Positions 36,376 through 45,932 are shown, numbered from the stretch's first letter. The stretch: 64,000 nucleotides of DNA from JACMLD01 sp039919885 (GCA_039919885.1 JBDSEV010000043.1:18680-82679); one strand, 5' to 3'. Notes: generated from the letters alone by a model not told the origin. Numbers and translations are program-made.

Positions 36376-37869
36376 TTATTCAAACGAAATACTTACCCTG
36401 CCGTCTTTTTCATCTTTAAGCAGAATGCCCAGCCGGGTTAACTGGTTGCGGATGGTATCTGACGTGGCGTAGTCTTTTCTCGACTTCGCCTCTTTCCGCA
36501 TATCGATCAGCAACTGCAGTACACCATTTAACTTACCGTCTTCCTGTTGTATTTCGCTTTTCAGGCCCAATACGTTTTCAAGATAGTTTTTGAAATAAGT
36601 CTGCAACGATTGTATAGTAGTGCTGCTTAGCGCAGTGGTTTTTATCAGCCCGTCTTTTAGTGAATTGATTACCGGCACCAGCTCAAACATATTGGCCAGT
36701 ACTTTCGCGGTATTGAAATCGTCATTCATAAAATCATCCATCTGCGTCAACAGTTGTATGGTGGATGCTTCCAGCGCGGCATCTCCTGCCTGGGGGTTTT
36801 CAGCAAAGTCAAATTTTTGCAGGGTCTCATAGGCATCCCATAAACGCCTGAATCCTTTTTCGGCCGCTTGCAGCGCTTCATTACTAAAATCAAGCGTACT
36901 GCGGTAGTGCGTCTGCATCATAAAGAAGCGCACTGTCATTGGAGAATAAGCCCGTTCCAGCAGATCATGATTTCCTGAAAACAATTGGCCGGGTAAAAAA
37001 CCATTGCCGGCGCTTTTGCTCATGCGGGTACCGTTTACCGTTAGCATATTGGTATGGATCCAGTAGTGTGCGGGGTTTACATGGTTACAGGCCTGCGACT
37101 GCGCAATCTCATTGGTATGGTGGGTGGCCGCTAAATCCATTCCGCCGCCGTGGATATCAAATTCGTTGCCCAGGTATTTTTTGCTCATGGCCGAGCATTC
37201 AATGTGCCAGCCCGGAAAACCCAGGCCCCAGGGGGAAGGCCACTTCATCAGGTGCTCTGGTTTGGCTTTAATCCACAAGGCGAAATCGAGTCGTCCTTTC
37301 TTTTCATCCTGTCCGCCCAGTTCACGGGTATTTTCCAGCAGGTCTTCCAGCTTTCGGTTCGTAAGTATGCCGTAGGGCTGTTCAAGATTGTATTTTTCTA
37401 CATCAAAATAGATGGTGCCCTTTACTTCATAGGCATAACCATTTTCAAGGATGTGTTTTACCATTTCTATTTGTTCAGCAATATGTCCGGTGGCAGTAGG
37501 TTCTATGCTGGGCGGCAAGGCATTAAACTGGTCCATTACTTTATGAAAGCCGAGGGTATAGCGCTGCACAATTTCCATTGGCTCCAGCTGTTCCAGCCGG
37601 GCCTTTTTAGAAAATTTATCGTCGCCCTCGTCCATATCTCCTTCCAGGTGACCTGCATCGGTGATATTGCGTACATACCGCACTTTGTAACCAAGGTGCA
37701 ACATGTACCGGTAAATCATATCAAAAGAAATAAAAGTGCGGCAATTGCCCAGGTGCACATCACTATAAACCGTTGGCCCACATACATAGATACCCACGTG
37801 CCCGGGCGTAATGGGCGTAAAAAGTTCTTTTTTCCTGCTGTAAGAATTATAAAAAGCTAATTGCGACAT
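36376..37869 (-). CDS. cysS: Cysteine--tRNA ligase
   Basis: 497 residues from the ATG at 37869; the TTG-extended frame is unlikely because a -7 element sits directly upstream of this ATG. Class I aaRS: the HIGH-type motif is HLGNC near residue 43, and the KMSKS-type motif is RMSKSAGN near residue 290. Zinc ligands are expected from CGPTVYSDVH, GWHIECSAM and the HHTNEIAQS region, the last conserved in CysRS. The C-terminal DALR/anticodon region is normal. Charges tRNA-Cys. Confidence 0.96.
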   Translation of the reverse strand: MSQLAFYNSYSRKKELFTPITPGHVGIYVCGPTVYSDVHLGNCRTFISFDMIYRYMLHLGYKVRYVRNITDAGHLEGDMDEGDDKFSKKARLEQLEPMEIVQRYTLGFHKVMDQFNALPPSIEPTATGHIAEQIEMVKHILENGYAYEVKGTIYFDVEKYNLEQPYGILTNRKLEDLLENTRELGGQDEKKGRLDFALWIKAKPEHLMKWPSPWGLGFPGWHIECSAMSKKYLGNEFDIHGGGMDLAATHHTNEIAQSQACNHVNPAHYWIHTNMLTVNGTRMSKSAGNGFLPGQLFSGNHDLLERAYSPMTVRFFMMQTHYRSTLDFSNEALQAAEKGFRRLWDAYETLQKFDFAENPQAGDAALEASTIQLLTQMDDFMNDDFNTAKVLANMFELVPVINSLKDGLIKTTALSSTTIQSLQTYFKNYLENVLGLKSEIQQEDGKLNGVLQLLIDMRKEAKSRKDYATSDTIRNQLTRLGILLKDEKDGRVSISFE

Positions 37870-37875
37870 AGTTGG

Positions 37876-37883
37876 CAAAAATA
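37876..37883 (-). promoter_or_regulatory. -7 promoter element of cysS (TATTTTTG)
   Basis: Read on the minus strand, an exact TAnnTTTG match 6 bases before the cysS ATG, again predicting an almost leaderless mRNA. Confidence 0.5.
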
Positions 37884-37980
37884 TAGAAAAAGGAGTAGGG
37901 TTTAAGATGGTTGAGGGGGTTTAGCTAACAGGTTTCAGGGTTTGAGCGCGTTAAATTTCCCAATCCCGGTTTTACCAACT

Positions 37981-39117
37981 TTACTTAACCTCCAACTGCA
38001 CATCCGCTACCAAAGGATAATGGTCAGAATAGGGAAGCTTTGTTTTCTTAAACTGCAGCACGTCCAGCTTTTTATCGGTAAAAATATAGTCGATGCGCAG
38101 GGTGGGCGACAAAGATGCGAACGTTCGGCCAATGCCAAAACCGCAATTTAGAAAGGCGTCGTTGCCATCTCCTTTTATCCTTGCATAAGTAAAGGAATTG
38201 GGTACATCATTGAAATCGCCGCAAATGATGGTGGGGTAAGGACTGCTGTCTTTTTCTCGTCGCACCAGTTCAGCTTGTTTGCTGCGTAAATAATAAGCGA
38301 GCCTGAACTTTTTAAGCACCCCTTTTGATTTGCCCACTGCATTGTTCTCGCCTTTTGCAAGCGTTCTGATAACTGTATAATCATTGCCATCAAAGCGGAG
38401 CGACTGCAAATGGGTGGCAAAAACCCTGATGCGTTGTCCGCTTACATCGATATCAGCATGAATAAGGCTTTCTGCGGCTTTCAGTGAATCCGGCCCGGAG
38501 TAGCGGATGCGCAAGGTATCCAGTATGGGATATTTTGAAAAGATGATAACGCCGTGTTCGTATACCCCGTCCCAACGGCGGTGGTCACGGGCAAAAAAAT
38601 GATAAGGATATTTAAGCTCGTTGGTAAAATAAGGGATGTTTTCATCGAACTCGCGCGGGTTGTTGGATTCCAGGAATTCTTCCATGCAAAGCACATCCGG
38701 GTCCATTTGCTTAATGTAATCCAGTAGTGGCTTACGGAAAGACCCGCCGGGCCTTTTAGGATTCATCTGGTCTAGCCTGGAGACATTCCATTGCATAATG
38801 CGCAATGAATTGGCCGGTTTTGCCATGCTGAAACCATTGAATAAATGCAGACCAAACAGCGCGTGCACCTGCCACCAGCCAATAATAAGGGTGATTAAGG
38901 ATAGAAATGCCCAGCGTGATTTAAAGAACCACCAGAAAAAAATAAATCCCAGCAACGCCAGTACAATAAAAGGAAATACAAGGCCCAGAACGGCCACATA
39001 CCAGTACCGTCCTGGCGATAAAATCCCGGTACAGCAAACCAGCAGAAAAGCGGCCACCGCCAATATGTTTGATATGATAAAAAATTTCCTGGAAAACTTT
39101 CTTAGAATGCGGGTCAT
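37981..39117 (-). CDS. Endonuclease/exonuclease/phosphatase family membrane protein
   Basis: 378 residues. Three N-terminal hydrophobic segments (residues about 12-90) are followed by an EEP domain: MQWNVSRLD, LCMEEFLESN (metal-binding Glu), CGDFNDVPNS (DFND) and a C-terminal YSDHYPLVADV (catalytic SDH). Inner membrane anchored, with the catalytic domain in the cytosol or periplasm. It starts 8 bases after the upstream rhomboid gene; the rhomboid-rhomboid-EEP order is a conserved Bacteroidota cluster. Substrate (DNA, nucleotide or phospholipid) unknown. Confidence 0.88.
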   Translation of the reverse strand: MTRILRKFSRKFFIISNILAVAAFLLVCCTGILSPGRYWYVAVLGLVFPFIVLALLGFIFFWWFFKSRWAFLSLITLIIGWWQVHALFGLHLFNGFSMAKPANSLRIMQWNVSRLDQMNPKRPGGSFRKPLLDYIKQMDPDVLCMEEFLESNNPREFDENIPYFTNELKYPYHFFARDHRRWDGVYEHGVIIFSKYPILDTLRIRYSGPDSLKAAESLIHADIDVSGQRIRVFATHLQSLRFDGNDYTVIRTLAKGENNAVGKSKGVLKKFRLAYYLRSKQAELVRREKDSSPYPTIICGDFNDVPNSFTYARIKGDGNDAFLNCGFGIGRTFASLSPTLRIDYIFTDKKLDVLQFKKTKLPYSDHYPLVADVQLEVK

Positions 39118-39125
39118 GCTTAAAA

Positions 39126-40049
39126 TTACAACTCATCTTCGGATGAAGCGCGCCGGAGAATATCTTTTTCTTCGTCGGTAAGCAAGTGATACCCGTCAAC
39201 GTTTATCTTGTCCAGTATCTCGTCGATCCGTTTTTGGGTTACGTTGGGGATTCGTTTATAGGGATGGGCGCCATGTACTTTATAAAAAAATTCGTCCCGG
39301 ATATTCTTGGTGCCGGTTTTTTTATTTGGGTTGAACAGGTCGTTGAACCAGTCAAAAACAGTGTTCATCCCAATGCTCCAGTCGCGTCCTTTTCGCATCT
39401 GGTAGATAAAAATAAATCCGGTGGCGCCGCCGGCAATATGGGCAATGTATTTAGCCGGGTCGCCGAGGTGGATAGAAAGAATATCAATGATAACAAAAAT
39501 AAAAGTGACTATCCAGAGCGGGATGCCGCCATTGATCATGGGGAAAAAGCGGTAATCAGGTTTTACGGTGGTAGTGGCAATGGCCACTGCCATGATAGCT
39601 GCGTTTGAGCCCAGTAAGGCTGCTGCCGGCAATCCCGGTTGCAGGCGCGGCACAAAATTATAGGTAAGAACATAGAAAAATGCGCCTGCGAGTCCTCCAT
39701 AAATATACACGGGAATCAGCCGTTTATTGCCGGTGAGGTCTTGTAATACATAGCCAAATACACCGAGCCAAAACATGGCTGGCAGTACTGCCGAAAGGTC
39801 GTCATGCAAAAACATGCTGGTGATAATGGTCCATGGACGGGTACCCAGTTTGGAGATATCGGCCGGGAGTATAAACCAGTTGAAAATATTGCTGTAGAAC
39901 GCGTCCAGATTGAGGTCAGACATCTGGTAGATCACATAGATAAACTTCAGGATAACAAAAACCATCGCATTGATGGCAAAAAGCATCACCAGGCTGTTAT
40001 TGCCTTGTCCCAGTAAAATCTTGCTTGTCTTTTCTTCTTTTACTGTCAT
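39126..40049 (-). CDS. Rhomboid-fold membrane protein lacking the catalytic serine
   Basis: 307 residues, six membrane segments plus a cytosolic C-tail of about 85 residues with charged helices (NVTQKRIDEILDKINVDGYH). The TM4 position that should read GxSG is LLGSNAAIMAV: when GASGAI is aligned, Ser is replaced by Asn. The TM6 histidine is kept (IAHIAGGATGF). The preceding paralogue has an intact motif. It is therefore probably a pseudoprotease acting as a binding partner or regulator, unless the shifted Ser one residue earlier is used. Middle gene of the rhomboid-rhomboid-EEP operon. Confidence 0.85.
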   Translation of the reverse strand: MTVKEEKTSKILLGQGNNSLVMLFAINAMVFVILKFIYVIYQMSDLNLDAFYSNIFNWFILPADISKLGTRPWTIITSMFLHDDLSAVLPAMFWLGVFGYVLQDLTGNKRLIPVYIYGGLAGAFFYVLTYNFVPRLQPGLPAAALLGSNAAIMAVAIATTTVKPDYRFFPMINGGIPLWIVTFIFVIIDILSIHLGDPAKYIAHIAGGATGFIFIYQMRKGRDWSIGMNTVFDWFNDLFNPNKKTGTKNIRDEFFYKVHGAHPYKRIPNVTQKRIDEILDKINVDGYHLLTDEEKDILRRASSEDEL

Positions 40050-40118
40050 AATATTTAAACCAGGTGTCTATGCCCCCTATTACAAAGCAGCGGCTTGTAA
40101 AGTTTAGTTATGTTGAAA

Positions 40119-40742
40119 TCAATACATTGTTTTCCGGTTGGTTTTATTCCAGATAATTACGATAATGAACCCGGCCAGGGCACCGCCAAGGTGGGCCCAG
40201 TGAGCGGTGTTGTCACCAGCTTTTGGGGACACGCCTCCGAATAAATCGTACGCCATGATAAGTGGCACCAGGTATTTGGTCTTTATAGGTATAGGTATTG
40301 GCATCACCATCATTTCCGTATTTGGAAATAAGTAGGCATAGGCTGCAAGCAAACCCATAATAGCGCCTGATGCGCCTACCGCCACCCCATTATCTTGCGT
40401 TATTAGTTGTGCAACCCCGGCAAATATTCCGCATAAAATATAGAAGGTTAGAAATCGCTTCGCTCCCCAAAAATTTTCCAGCGTACTTCCGAACATCCAT
40501 AATGTGAACATGTTGAATAATAGATGGAAAATACCACCATGCAAAAACTGGTACGTAATTAACTGCCAAATTTTGAAGTTACCAGTGCCAATACCCCATA
40601 ATGCACCCCAATTCTCTATCGCATTCTCCGGACTGGTAAACGCATTTTGTGCAAGGAAAACCAATCCATTTATAATCAACAGATTTTTTACTACCAATGG
40701 TATCGAACCAGGACCAAAACTACCTCTACTATAATTCGCCAT
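40119..40742 (-). CDS. Rhomboid family intramembrane serine protease
   Basis: 207 residues and six membrane segments. The catalytic Ser lies in VAVGASGAIMGL (TM4) and the His in AHLGGALAGF (TM6); the conserved loop LLFNMFTLWMFG is also present. It is expected to cleave transmembrane proteins within the bilayer. First gene of a three-gene operon with a second, apparently inactive rhomboid 69 bases downstream. A -7 element lies about 80 bases upstream. Confidence 0.93.
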   Translation of the reverse strand: MANYSRGSFGPGSIPLVVKNLLIINGLVFLAQNAFTSPENAIENWGALWGIGTGNFKIWQLITYQFLHGGIFHLLFNMFTLWMFGSTLENFWGAKRFLTFYILCGIFAGVAQLITQDNGVAVGASGAIMGLLAAYAYLFPNTEMMVMPIPIPIKTKYLVPLIMAYDLFGGVSPKAGDNTAHWAHLGGALAGFIIVIIWNKTNRKTMY

Positions 40743-40822
40743 TACTTATTTTTTGAATCTTTGAATAGCCTGGCCACCGCAAAACGGCACGCCGGCCCGT
40801 TAAATTGATTTGTAAGTTAGTG

Positions 40823-40830
40823 CAAAAATA
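40823..40830 (-). promoter_or_regulatory. -7 promoter element of the rhomboid operon (TATTTTTG)
   Basis: Exact TAnnTTTG on the minus strand; a TTTG lies 22 bases upstream (40853-40856), slightly wider than the consensus spacing. Confidence 0.4.
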
Positions 40831-41017
40831 ACTGCTTGTACTACCACAAATACAAACGGTATTTGTTTACCTGCCACCCGGCTGCGTGCACAGATGACAG
40901 GTAGCTATACGGCATTAATAATGAACCCGATTGCGCGCTGCTAACCCCGGCGGTTTTAGGGCCGCAATTGCAAGGCCGCCCGGCTAAACGGTTGAGCGAC
41001 ACTAAAAATCACCTGGC

Positions 41018-41686
41018 CTATTCCGCCAGTGCACGGTTTATAAATGCCAGCAGTGGCTGCAGTGCCTCAAATGCACGCGTGGTGGTGGTCACAAGACTGG
41101 CATCGCTGAGTTCAGCATCATCCAGTTTTTTCATCGCAATAAAACTTTTTAATTTTATATAGCCTGCTGCCGGGTTGTCTTTCTCAAAACCCTGGGGCAC
41201 TTTCACCAGGCTGGTTTCACTGTCTTTAATCAAATCGCCATACACTGCTTTAAACTTTGTTGAACCGATAATTTTTTTAAATTCATCGAAGCAGTAATCA
41301 ACTTCCTGCCGCACTTTTTTCAGATCCGCCGGCTCCGGTACCCACAAACCGCCGCCCACAAAAGATTCGCCGGGCTGGCAATGAAAATAATAGCCCGCAT
41401 AGATTGATTTTTTGCCACCGCGGTTAATACTGGCCCCCAGGTTGTTTTTATAGGGTGATTTATCTTTTGCGAAGCGCACATCGCGGTTGATACGAAACAT
41501 ACATTGCTTCGCCGTCAGTTCCTTGATGCTATCATCTTTTTTGCCGTGTTTATCTATAATTTGCTGAACAAAGTGAGCAAAATCGGCTTTTGCGTTCTCG
41601 TAAGAAGCGCGGTTTTTTTCGAACCAGGGCTTATTGTTATTTTTTTCTAGCCCTTTCAGAAATTTTAAGGTAGCAGACTGTAACAT
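41018..41686 (-). CDS. DUF2461 domain-containing protein
   Basis: 222 residues from the ATG at 41686; the upstream 43 codons of the open frame are not conserved-looking. It shows the family pattern: FLKGLEKNNNKPWFEKNR at the start, MFRINRDVRFAKDKSPYK, NNLGASINRGG, YYFHCQPGESFVGGGLW. DUF2461 (TIGR02453) is widespread, cytosolic and of unknown function. Gene is isolated. Confidence 0.92.
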   Translation of the reverse strand: MLQSATLKFLKGLEKNNNKPWFEKNRASYENAKADFAHFVQQIIDKHGKKDDSIKELTAKQCMFRINRDVRFAKDKSPYKNNLGASINRGGKKSIYAGYYFHCQPGESFVGGGLWVPEPADLKKVRQEVDYCFDEFKKIIGSTKFKAVYGDLIKDSETSLVKVPQGFEKDNPAAGYIKLKSFIAMKKLDDAELSDASLVTTTTRAFEALQPLLAFINRALAE

Positions 41687-41875
41687 AAAATGAATTGTTT
41701 TACGAATTTTTTCACGCAAAGCTGCAAAGTTAAGCAAAGGTGGAAAAGGGGGTGTTAAAAATGATTCGACCGGGTTGTCGATCTGCCAACGAACATGTAT
41801 GGGGGCATGGTACAAGAGACTATAAGCCGCCGTTATTGACGGTTTGCGGGAGGCTTTGCATGAGATGCAAAAAAT

Positions 41876-41902
41876 AAAGGGTGATTAGCACTATCACCCT
41901 TT
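41876..41902 (-). terminator. Terminator of the NUMOD4/HNH gene
   Basis: On the minus strand AAAGGGTGAT pairs perfectly with ATCACCCTTT over a 7-base loop, followed by TTTATTTTTT. It begins 24 bases after the stop codon of the NUMOD4 gene. Confidence 0.8.
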
Positions 41903-41926
41903 AAATCAGATTCGGCCATGCATTCG

Positions 41927-42493
41927 CTATTTTCTTATGCGGCCCCAGTTCTCACCGCTTTTAATACGGTACATGGTCATCTCACTAACGCCATACTTCT
42001 CTGCCACTTTTTTAATGGTGAGTTTTCTTTTGGGATCAGTGAGTGTTTTTTTAATGACTTTTACCTGGGTGGCAGTTAGCTTTAAGCCGACTGTGCGGTT
42101 TGCCTGAACTTTTTTGTAGGCAATTTTAGCGGGACTTTTTTGCTGGTGCTCAATCATGGTCTCCAGCGATGACCATTGCAGATTTTTACTGCTGTTGTCC
42201 ATTTTGTTGTGATTAACATGGATAACATACTTGTGTTTAGTACCGGGCTTCTTGTTGAAGAGCCTGGCAATTTCCCTGTGAATGTACAGCGTTCCGTTGT
42301 TTTCGGGGCGATGCAGGTTAAGGGTTTTGTAACCGGTAGTAATGGAGCCTTGCAATAGTTTTCCATCTTGCAGCACATCGTTCTTGTAACTGGCAATACG
42401 CCCATGAGATGATAAGGCGTATTTGTTTCTGAGCTGCTTCCATCCGGGAAACTGAAGCGGTTTCCATACTTCGGCGGACAGTGCTTTTATCAT
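41927..42493 (-). CDS. NUMOD4 / HNH endonuclease-like protein with C-terminal HTH
   Basis: 188 residues from the ATG at 42493 (open to 42574). NUMOD4 (EVWKPLQFPGW, YALSSHGRIAS) covers about residues 6-45. An HNH_3-type domain follows (YIHREIARLF, VIHVNHNKMDNSSKNLQW) with the His/Asn residues of the fold kept. The C-terminal helix-turn-helix (LTIKKVAEKYGVSEMTMYRI) would bind DNA. Such proteins are known as free-standing homing-type endonucleases, but nothing in the flanks suggests an intron, intein or phage. Could be a domesticated DNA-binding protein. Confidence 0.85.
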   Translation of the reverse strand: MIKALSAEVWKPLQFPGWKQLRNKYALSSHGRIASYKNDVLQDGKLLQGSITTGYKTLNLHRPENNGTLYIHREIARLFNKKPGTKHKYVIHVNHNKMDNSSKNLQWSSLETMIEHQQKSPAKIAYKKVQANRTVGLKLTATQVKVIKKTLTDPKRKLTIKKVAEKYGVSEMTMYRIKSGENWGRIRK

Positions 42494-42655
42494 GCCTGGT
42501 ATTTTTTTAAAGTTACTGAAATATTGCAGCTTTGATATTTTATTTTTTCTTTCAGTAATGTTTTCCGGAAACAAGGTGGTGCATTGCCGACCACCTGCGC
42601 AAACGCCCTCCAGTAACCGCAGTTATTATACAGCAAACGCGCGTGGTTTCATAGA

Positions 42656-44773
42656 TTATTTTGCAAGCAGCTGCAGAAACTCCTGTTCCGTTATCACCTT
42701 TACACTATTGATTTTTTTGGCTTTTTCCAGTTTGGAGCCTGCATCTTCACCTGCTACCAAATAATTGAGCTTGCTGCTTACACCACCAAGTAATTTTCCC
42801 CCGTTGGCTTCTACCATTTCTTCTGCCGCTGTACGTTTTAGCTGGGCCAGTGTGCCGGTAAATAAAAAAGTTTGCCCGGCAAGACTGCCCCCGGCCGCAG
42901 GCGCATGGGTTTTCGTATTGCTTAAATTTACGCCACTCTTTTCCAGCTGCGCCAACAGCTCCAGGTTATCAGCGGTATGAAAGAACTCATAAATGCTGCC
43001 GGCTACTTTTGGACCAATGTCTTCCAGGTTTAATAAATCATCTACAGACATTTTGCCTGCATCCGGTAAGTACTGTACCGCGTTTGCCAGTATTTTAGCG
43101 GTTGTTTCGCCTACATACCGAAGGCCCAACCCGAATATAACGCGGTGCAATGGTTGCAATTTTGATTTTTCAATAGCGGCCGTAAGGTTGTCAATTGATT
43201 TTTTTCCAAAACCTTCCAGTTGGCCAATGGCGTTAAAATCAATATGATAGATACCGGGGATACTTGTCAGCAGGCCCAGGTCGTAAAATTTTTTTACATT
43301 GGCCTCTCCGAAACTGCGTATGTCCATGGCATCCTTGCTAACAAAATGAATGATGCGCTCCACCACCTGTGCAGGGCATGCGGGGTTTACGCAACGCCAT
43401 ACCGCTTCGCCGTCCGGCTTTACCAGCTTGTGTTCGCAAACAGGACATGCTTTTGGAAATACAATTGGCTGCTCGGTACCGTCACGCAGTTCGGCCTGGC
43501 TTTTTACAATGTAGGGAATCACATCACCGGCTCTTTCTACCAGCACGGTATCGCCAATCATCAGGTCTTTTTCTTTTATCACGTCTTCGTTAAACAGCGA
43601 AACCGATCCCACCGTTACGCCACCAATGGGCACAGGATCAATTTTTGCAACGGGGGTAACAGAGCCTGTTCTGCCTACCTGGAATTCCACGGTACGTAGT
43701 TTGCTGGTGGCCTGCCTGGCTTTAAATTTATACGCAATTGCCCAGCGGGGGTGATGCGTGGTTTGCCCCAGTGTATCCTGCAACGGAATGCTGTTTACCT
43801 TTATCACCATGCCGTCAATCTCATACGGCATTTCATCGCGACCCGTTTCAAATTCGTTGGCATAGTCAATTACCTGCTGGATATTATGGAAAACCTTTTT
43901 CTCTTTCATAGGGCTGCGGAAGCCGAGGTTCCACAGCATTTCCAGCGCGCCGCTGTGGGTAGCCAGTGCAGCATCTCCGATCGCAGAAGTTTTTGGATCC
44001 AGTCCATCTGCCGTAAAATAACTAACGTGGTAAAGAAACGCTTCCAGGTTCCTTCTTTTTACCTCTGCCGGGTCTTTGATGCGCAGTGAACCGGAAGCTG
44101 CGTTACGGGGGTTCGCCAATGGCGCCAGGCCGGCAGCTGCCAGGTCATCATTGTATTTTTTAAAACTTTTTTTTGTCATCAGTACCTCGCCGCGGATTTC
44201 TACCTGCTGCAAGCCGTACGACGAAAATGCCGCAGACAGTGGCACTGATTTTATTTGTTTGATATTTGGGGTAATGTCATCACCCTGCACCCCGTCTCCC
44301 CGGGTAGCAGCCCGCACCAACAGATCGTCTTCATAAATAAGACTGATGCTGGCGCCGTCAAATTTGGGTTCTACGCAATATTCTACAGCTGCCTTTCCGC
44401 TCGCGTCCCGCACTTTACGATCCCAGTCCAGCAAATCTGCTGCGTTGTAAGAGTTCTCTAGAGATAACATGCCCACAAGGTGCTGCACGGCAGGAAAGTT
44501 TTTGGTGAGTCCTTTGGCCACGCGCTGGGTAGGACTGCTATCAATGATAAGCGCGGGATTGTCTTGTTCTATTTTTTCCAGGGCCTTGTACAACTGATCG
44601 TATTCGTAATCCGCCAGTAGCGGGTCGTCCATTATATAATAGCGGTATTCATGAAAACGCAGCACTTTACGAAGGTCTTCAATGGCTGCCGGGCCGATGG
44701 GATGTTTACTGCTGTGGTCCATCAACTGCTTGCTCAGCTTTTGCAGGTCTTTTATTTGCGGAACGGAATACAT
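42656..44773 (-). CDS. ligA: NAD-dependent DNA ligase LigA
   Basis: 705 residues, the essential replicative ligase. Domain Ia is followed by the adenylation domain with catalytic Lys in VEPKFDGASI (about residue 133), GDDITPNIKQIKSVP, and an OB fold. Four zinc-finger cysteines lie in CPVCEHKL and CVNPACPAQ, then HhH repeats and a C-terminal BRCT domain (QTFLFTGTL). Length is slightly above E. coli LigA (671). Isolated gene. Confidence 0.97.
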   Translation of the reverse strand: MYSVPQIKDLQKLSKQLMDHSSKHPIGPAAIEDLRKVLRFHEYRYYIMDDPLLADYEYDQLYKALEKIEQDNPALIIDSSPTQRVAKGLTKNFPAVQHLVGMLSLENSYNAADLLDWDRKVRDASGKAAVEYCVEPKFDGASISLIYEDDLLVRAATRGDGVQGDDITPNIKQIKSVPLSAAFSSYGLQQVEIRGEVLMTKKSFKKYNDDLAAAGLAPLANPRNAASGSLRIKDPAEVKRRNLEAFLYHVSYFTADGLDPKTSAIGDAALATHSGALEMLWNLGFRSPMKEKKVFHNIQQVIDYANEFETGRDEMPYEIDGMVIKVNSIPLQDTLGQTTHHPRWAIAYKFKARQATSKLRTVEFQVGRTGSVTPVAKIDPVPIGGVTVGSVSLFNEDVIKEKDLMIGDTVLVERAGDVIPYIVKSQAELRDGTEQPIVFPKACPVCEHKLVKPDGEAVWRCVNPACPAQVVERIIHFVSKDAMDIRSFGEANVKKFYDLGLLTSIPGIYHIDFNAIGQLEGFGKKSIDNLTAAIEKSKLQPLHRVIFGLGLRYVGETTAKILANAVQYLPDAGKMSVDDLLNLEDIGPKVAGSIYEFFHTADNLELLAQLEKSGVNLSNTKTHAPAAGGSLAGQTFLFTGTLAQLKRTAAEEMVEANGGKLLGGVSSKLNYLVAGEDAGSKLEKAKKINSVKVITEQEFLQLLAK

Positions 44774-44914
44774 GGTACTGTTGAAATTTGGCTATAAAAT
44801 TAAGGGAACGCTGCAGTAATCAGGCACTCGTTGCGCGCTGACATTATTAAGATTTCTGCAAAGCAAAAATGCGTTCGATAAATACCCGAACGCGCGGGCG
44901 ACGGAAAAAAGACA

Positions 44915-45658
44915 TCATTTCTTTCGGAGCCCTGCATCGGTAAAATCGTATTTAGCAACATCAATGCCTGTAATATTGCTTGCTGTTTCGCGGATGTGCT
45001 GAAGGGCTGCGGGCGTCATTGCTGTTTGGGTGGCACCCTGGGCCATGTTTGCATACAAGGCCATGCTTTCGCAAACGCGTTGTCTTTTCATATCATTCCA
45101 TTCGAGCACTTTTTTATTGGAGCGCATACTGGCAGCAAGTTCATTACGGTAGATAATGATGCCGTTTACCGGGCTGCCCGGCATTTTATTATTGATTACC
45201 TGCCAAAACACCATTACAACTCCTGCTAGTACGTCGGGTAAACTGCCGGGGGTTAACGTATATTTTTTAAGTGTGGCGTTAAAATTGTTTACCGCTTCCG
45301 TTTTTGTTAATAGATTTTCGAGGGTTCGGGCTTTTGTCATATCTCCATGTGCAATGTCTTTGGCTACTTTTTTTATTACTTCAGTGCGGATGGATGGCGA
45401 AGCACTAAAAGTTAAAGAATTCCCAGGATTTGTTTTTTTAGTGACCGTGGCTGGTTTTTTTGAAGTGCCGTAACCCATCTCTTTATCATGCCGGGCCATA
45501 TCGCGGTTCACGTTATCGTAAATCATATTTCGGAAAGAACCCTGCTGATCATAAACGATATCAAATTGTGCTGACGCGTGAAAGGCGTGCAGCTGCAGGA
45601 CGATACAACAGGTCATCAATGACACTTTACGGAAACACCTGTAGTTAACATTTTTCAT
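44915..45658 (-). CDS. Exported hypothetical protein (DUF6683-like)
   Basis: 247 residues from the ATG at 45658, which gives a signal peptide (up to HAFHASA); the frame upstream of it is not needed. A low-complexity Lys/Thr-rich linker follows (SKKPATVTKKTNPGNS), then a helical C-terminal domain with repeated Lys/Asn and a VLAGVVMVFWQVINN hydrophobic stretch. The pattern resembles DUF6683 proteins, an exported family of unknown function; this match is by impression only. Confidence 0.6.
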   Translation of the reverse strand: MKNVNYRCFRKVSLMTCCIVLQLHAFHASAQFDIVYDQQGSFRNMIYDNVNRDMARHDKEMGYGTSKKPATVTKKTNPGNSLTFSASPSIRTEVIKKVAKDIAHGDMTKARTLENLLTKTEAVNNFNATLKKYTLTPGSLPDVLAGVVMVFWQVINNKMPGSPVNGIIIYRNELAASMRSNKKVLEWNDMKRQRVCESMALYANMAQGATQTAMTPAALQHIRETASNITGIDVAKYDFTDAGLRKK

Positions 45659-45932
45659 AATAATGATATAAAGGGTAGGATTGACCCAACAAAGTATTGC
45701 GGGCATATTTGGTGCCAAAGGCTGCTGCTCTTCCGCAATCAAGCAGTGAAAAAAAGGGATGATAAAATTACAACGGCTGTACATTTGTTGCTGGATGAGC
45801 CGACTGCCCGCGCCTGAACTGAATGTTGAAAAATCCGGGCAGCGATTTGGGGAAGCCATCTTCCAGTTGCGATCCTTGCCGAATAAAATGATGGATAATT
45901 ATTTGCAGTATATAAAAAAAGAGAAAAAATAA

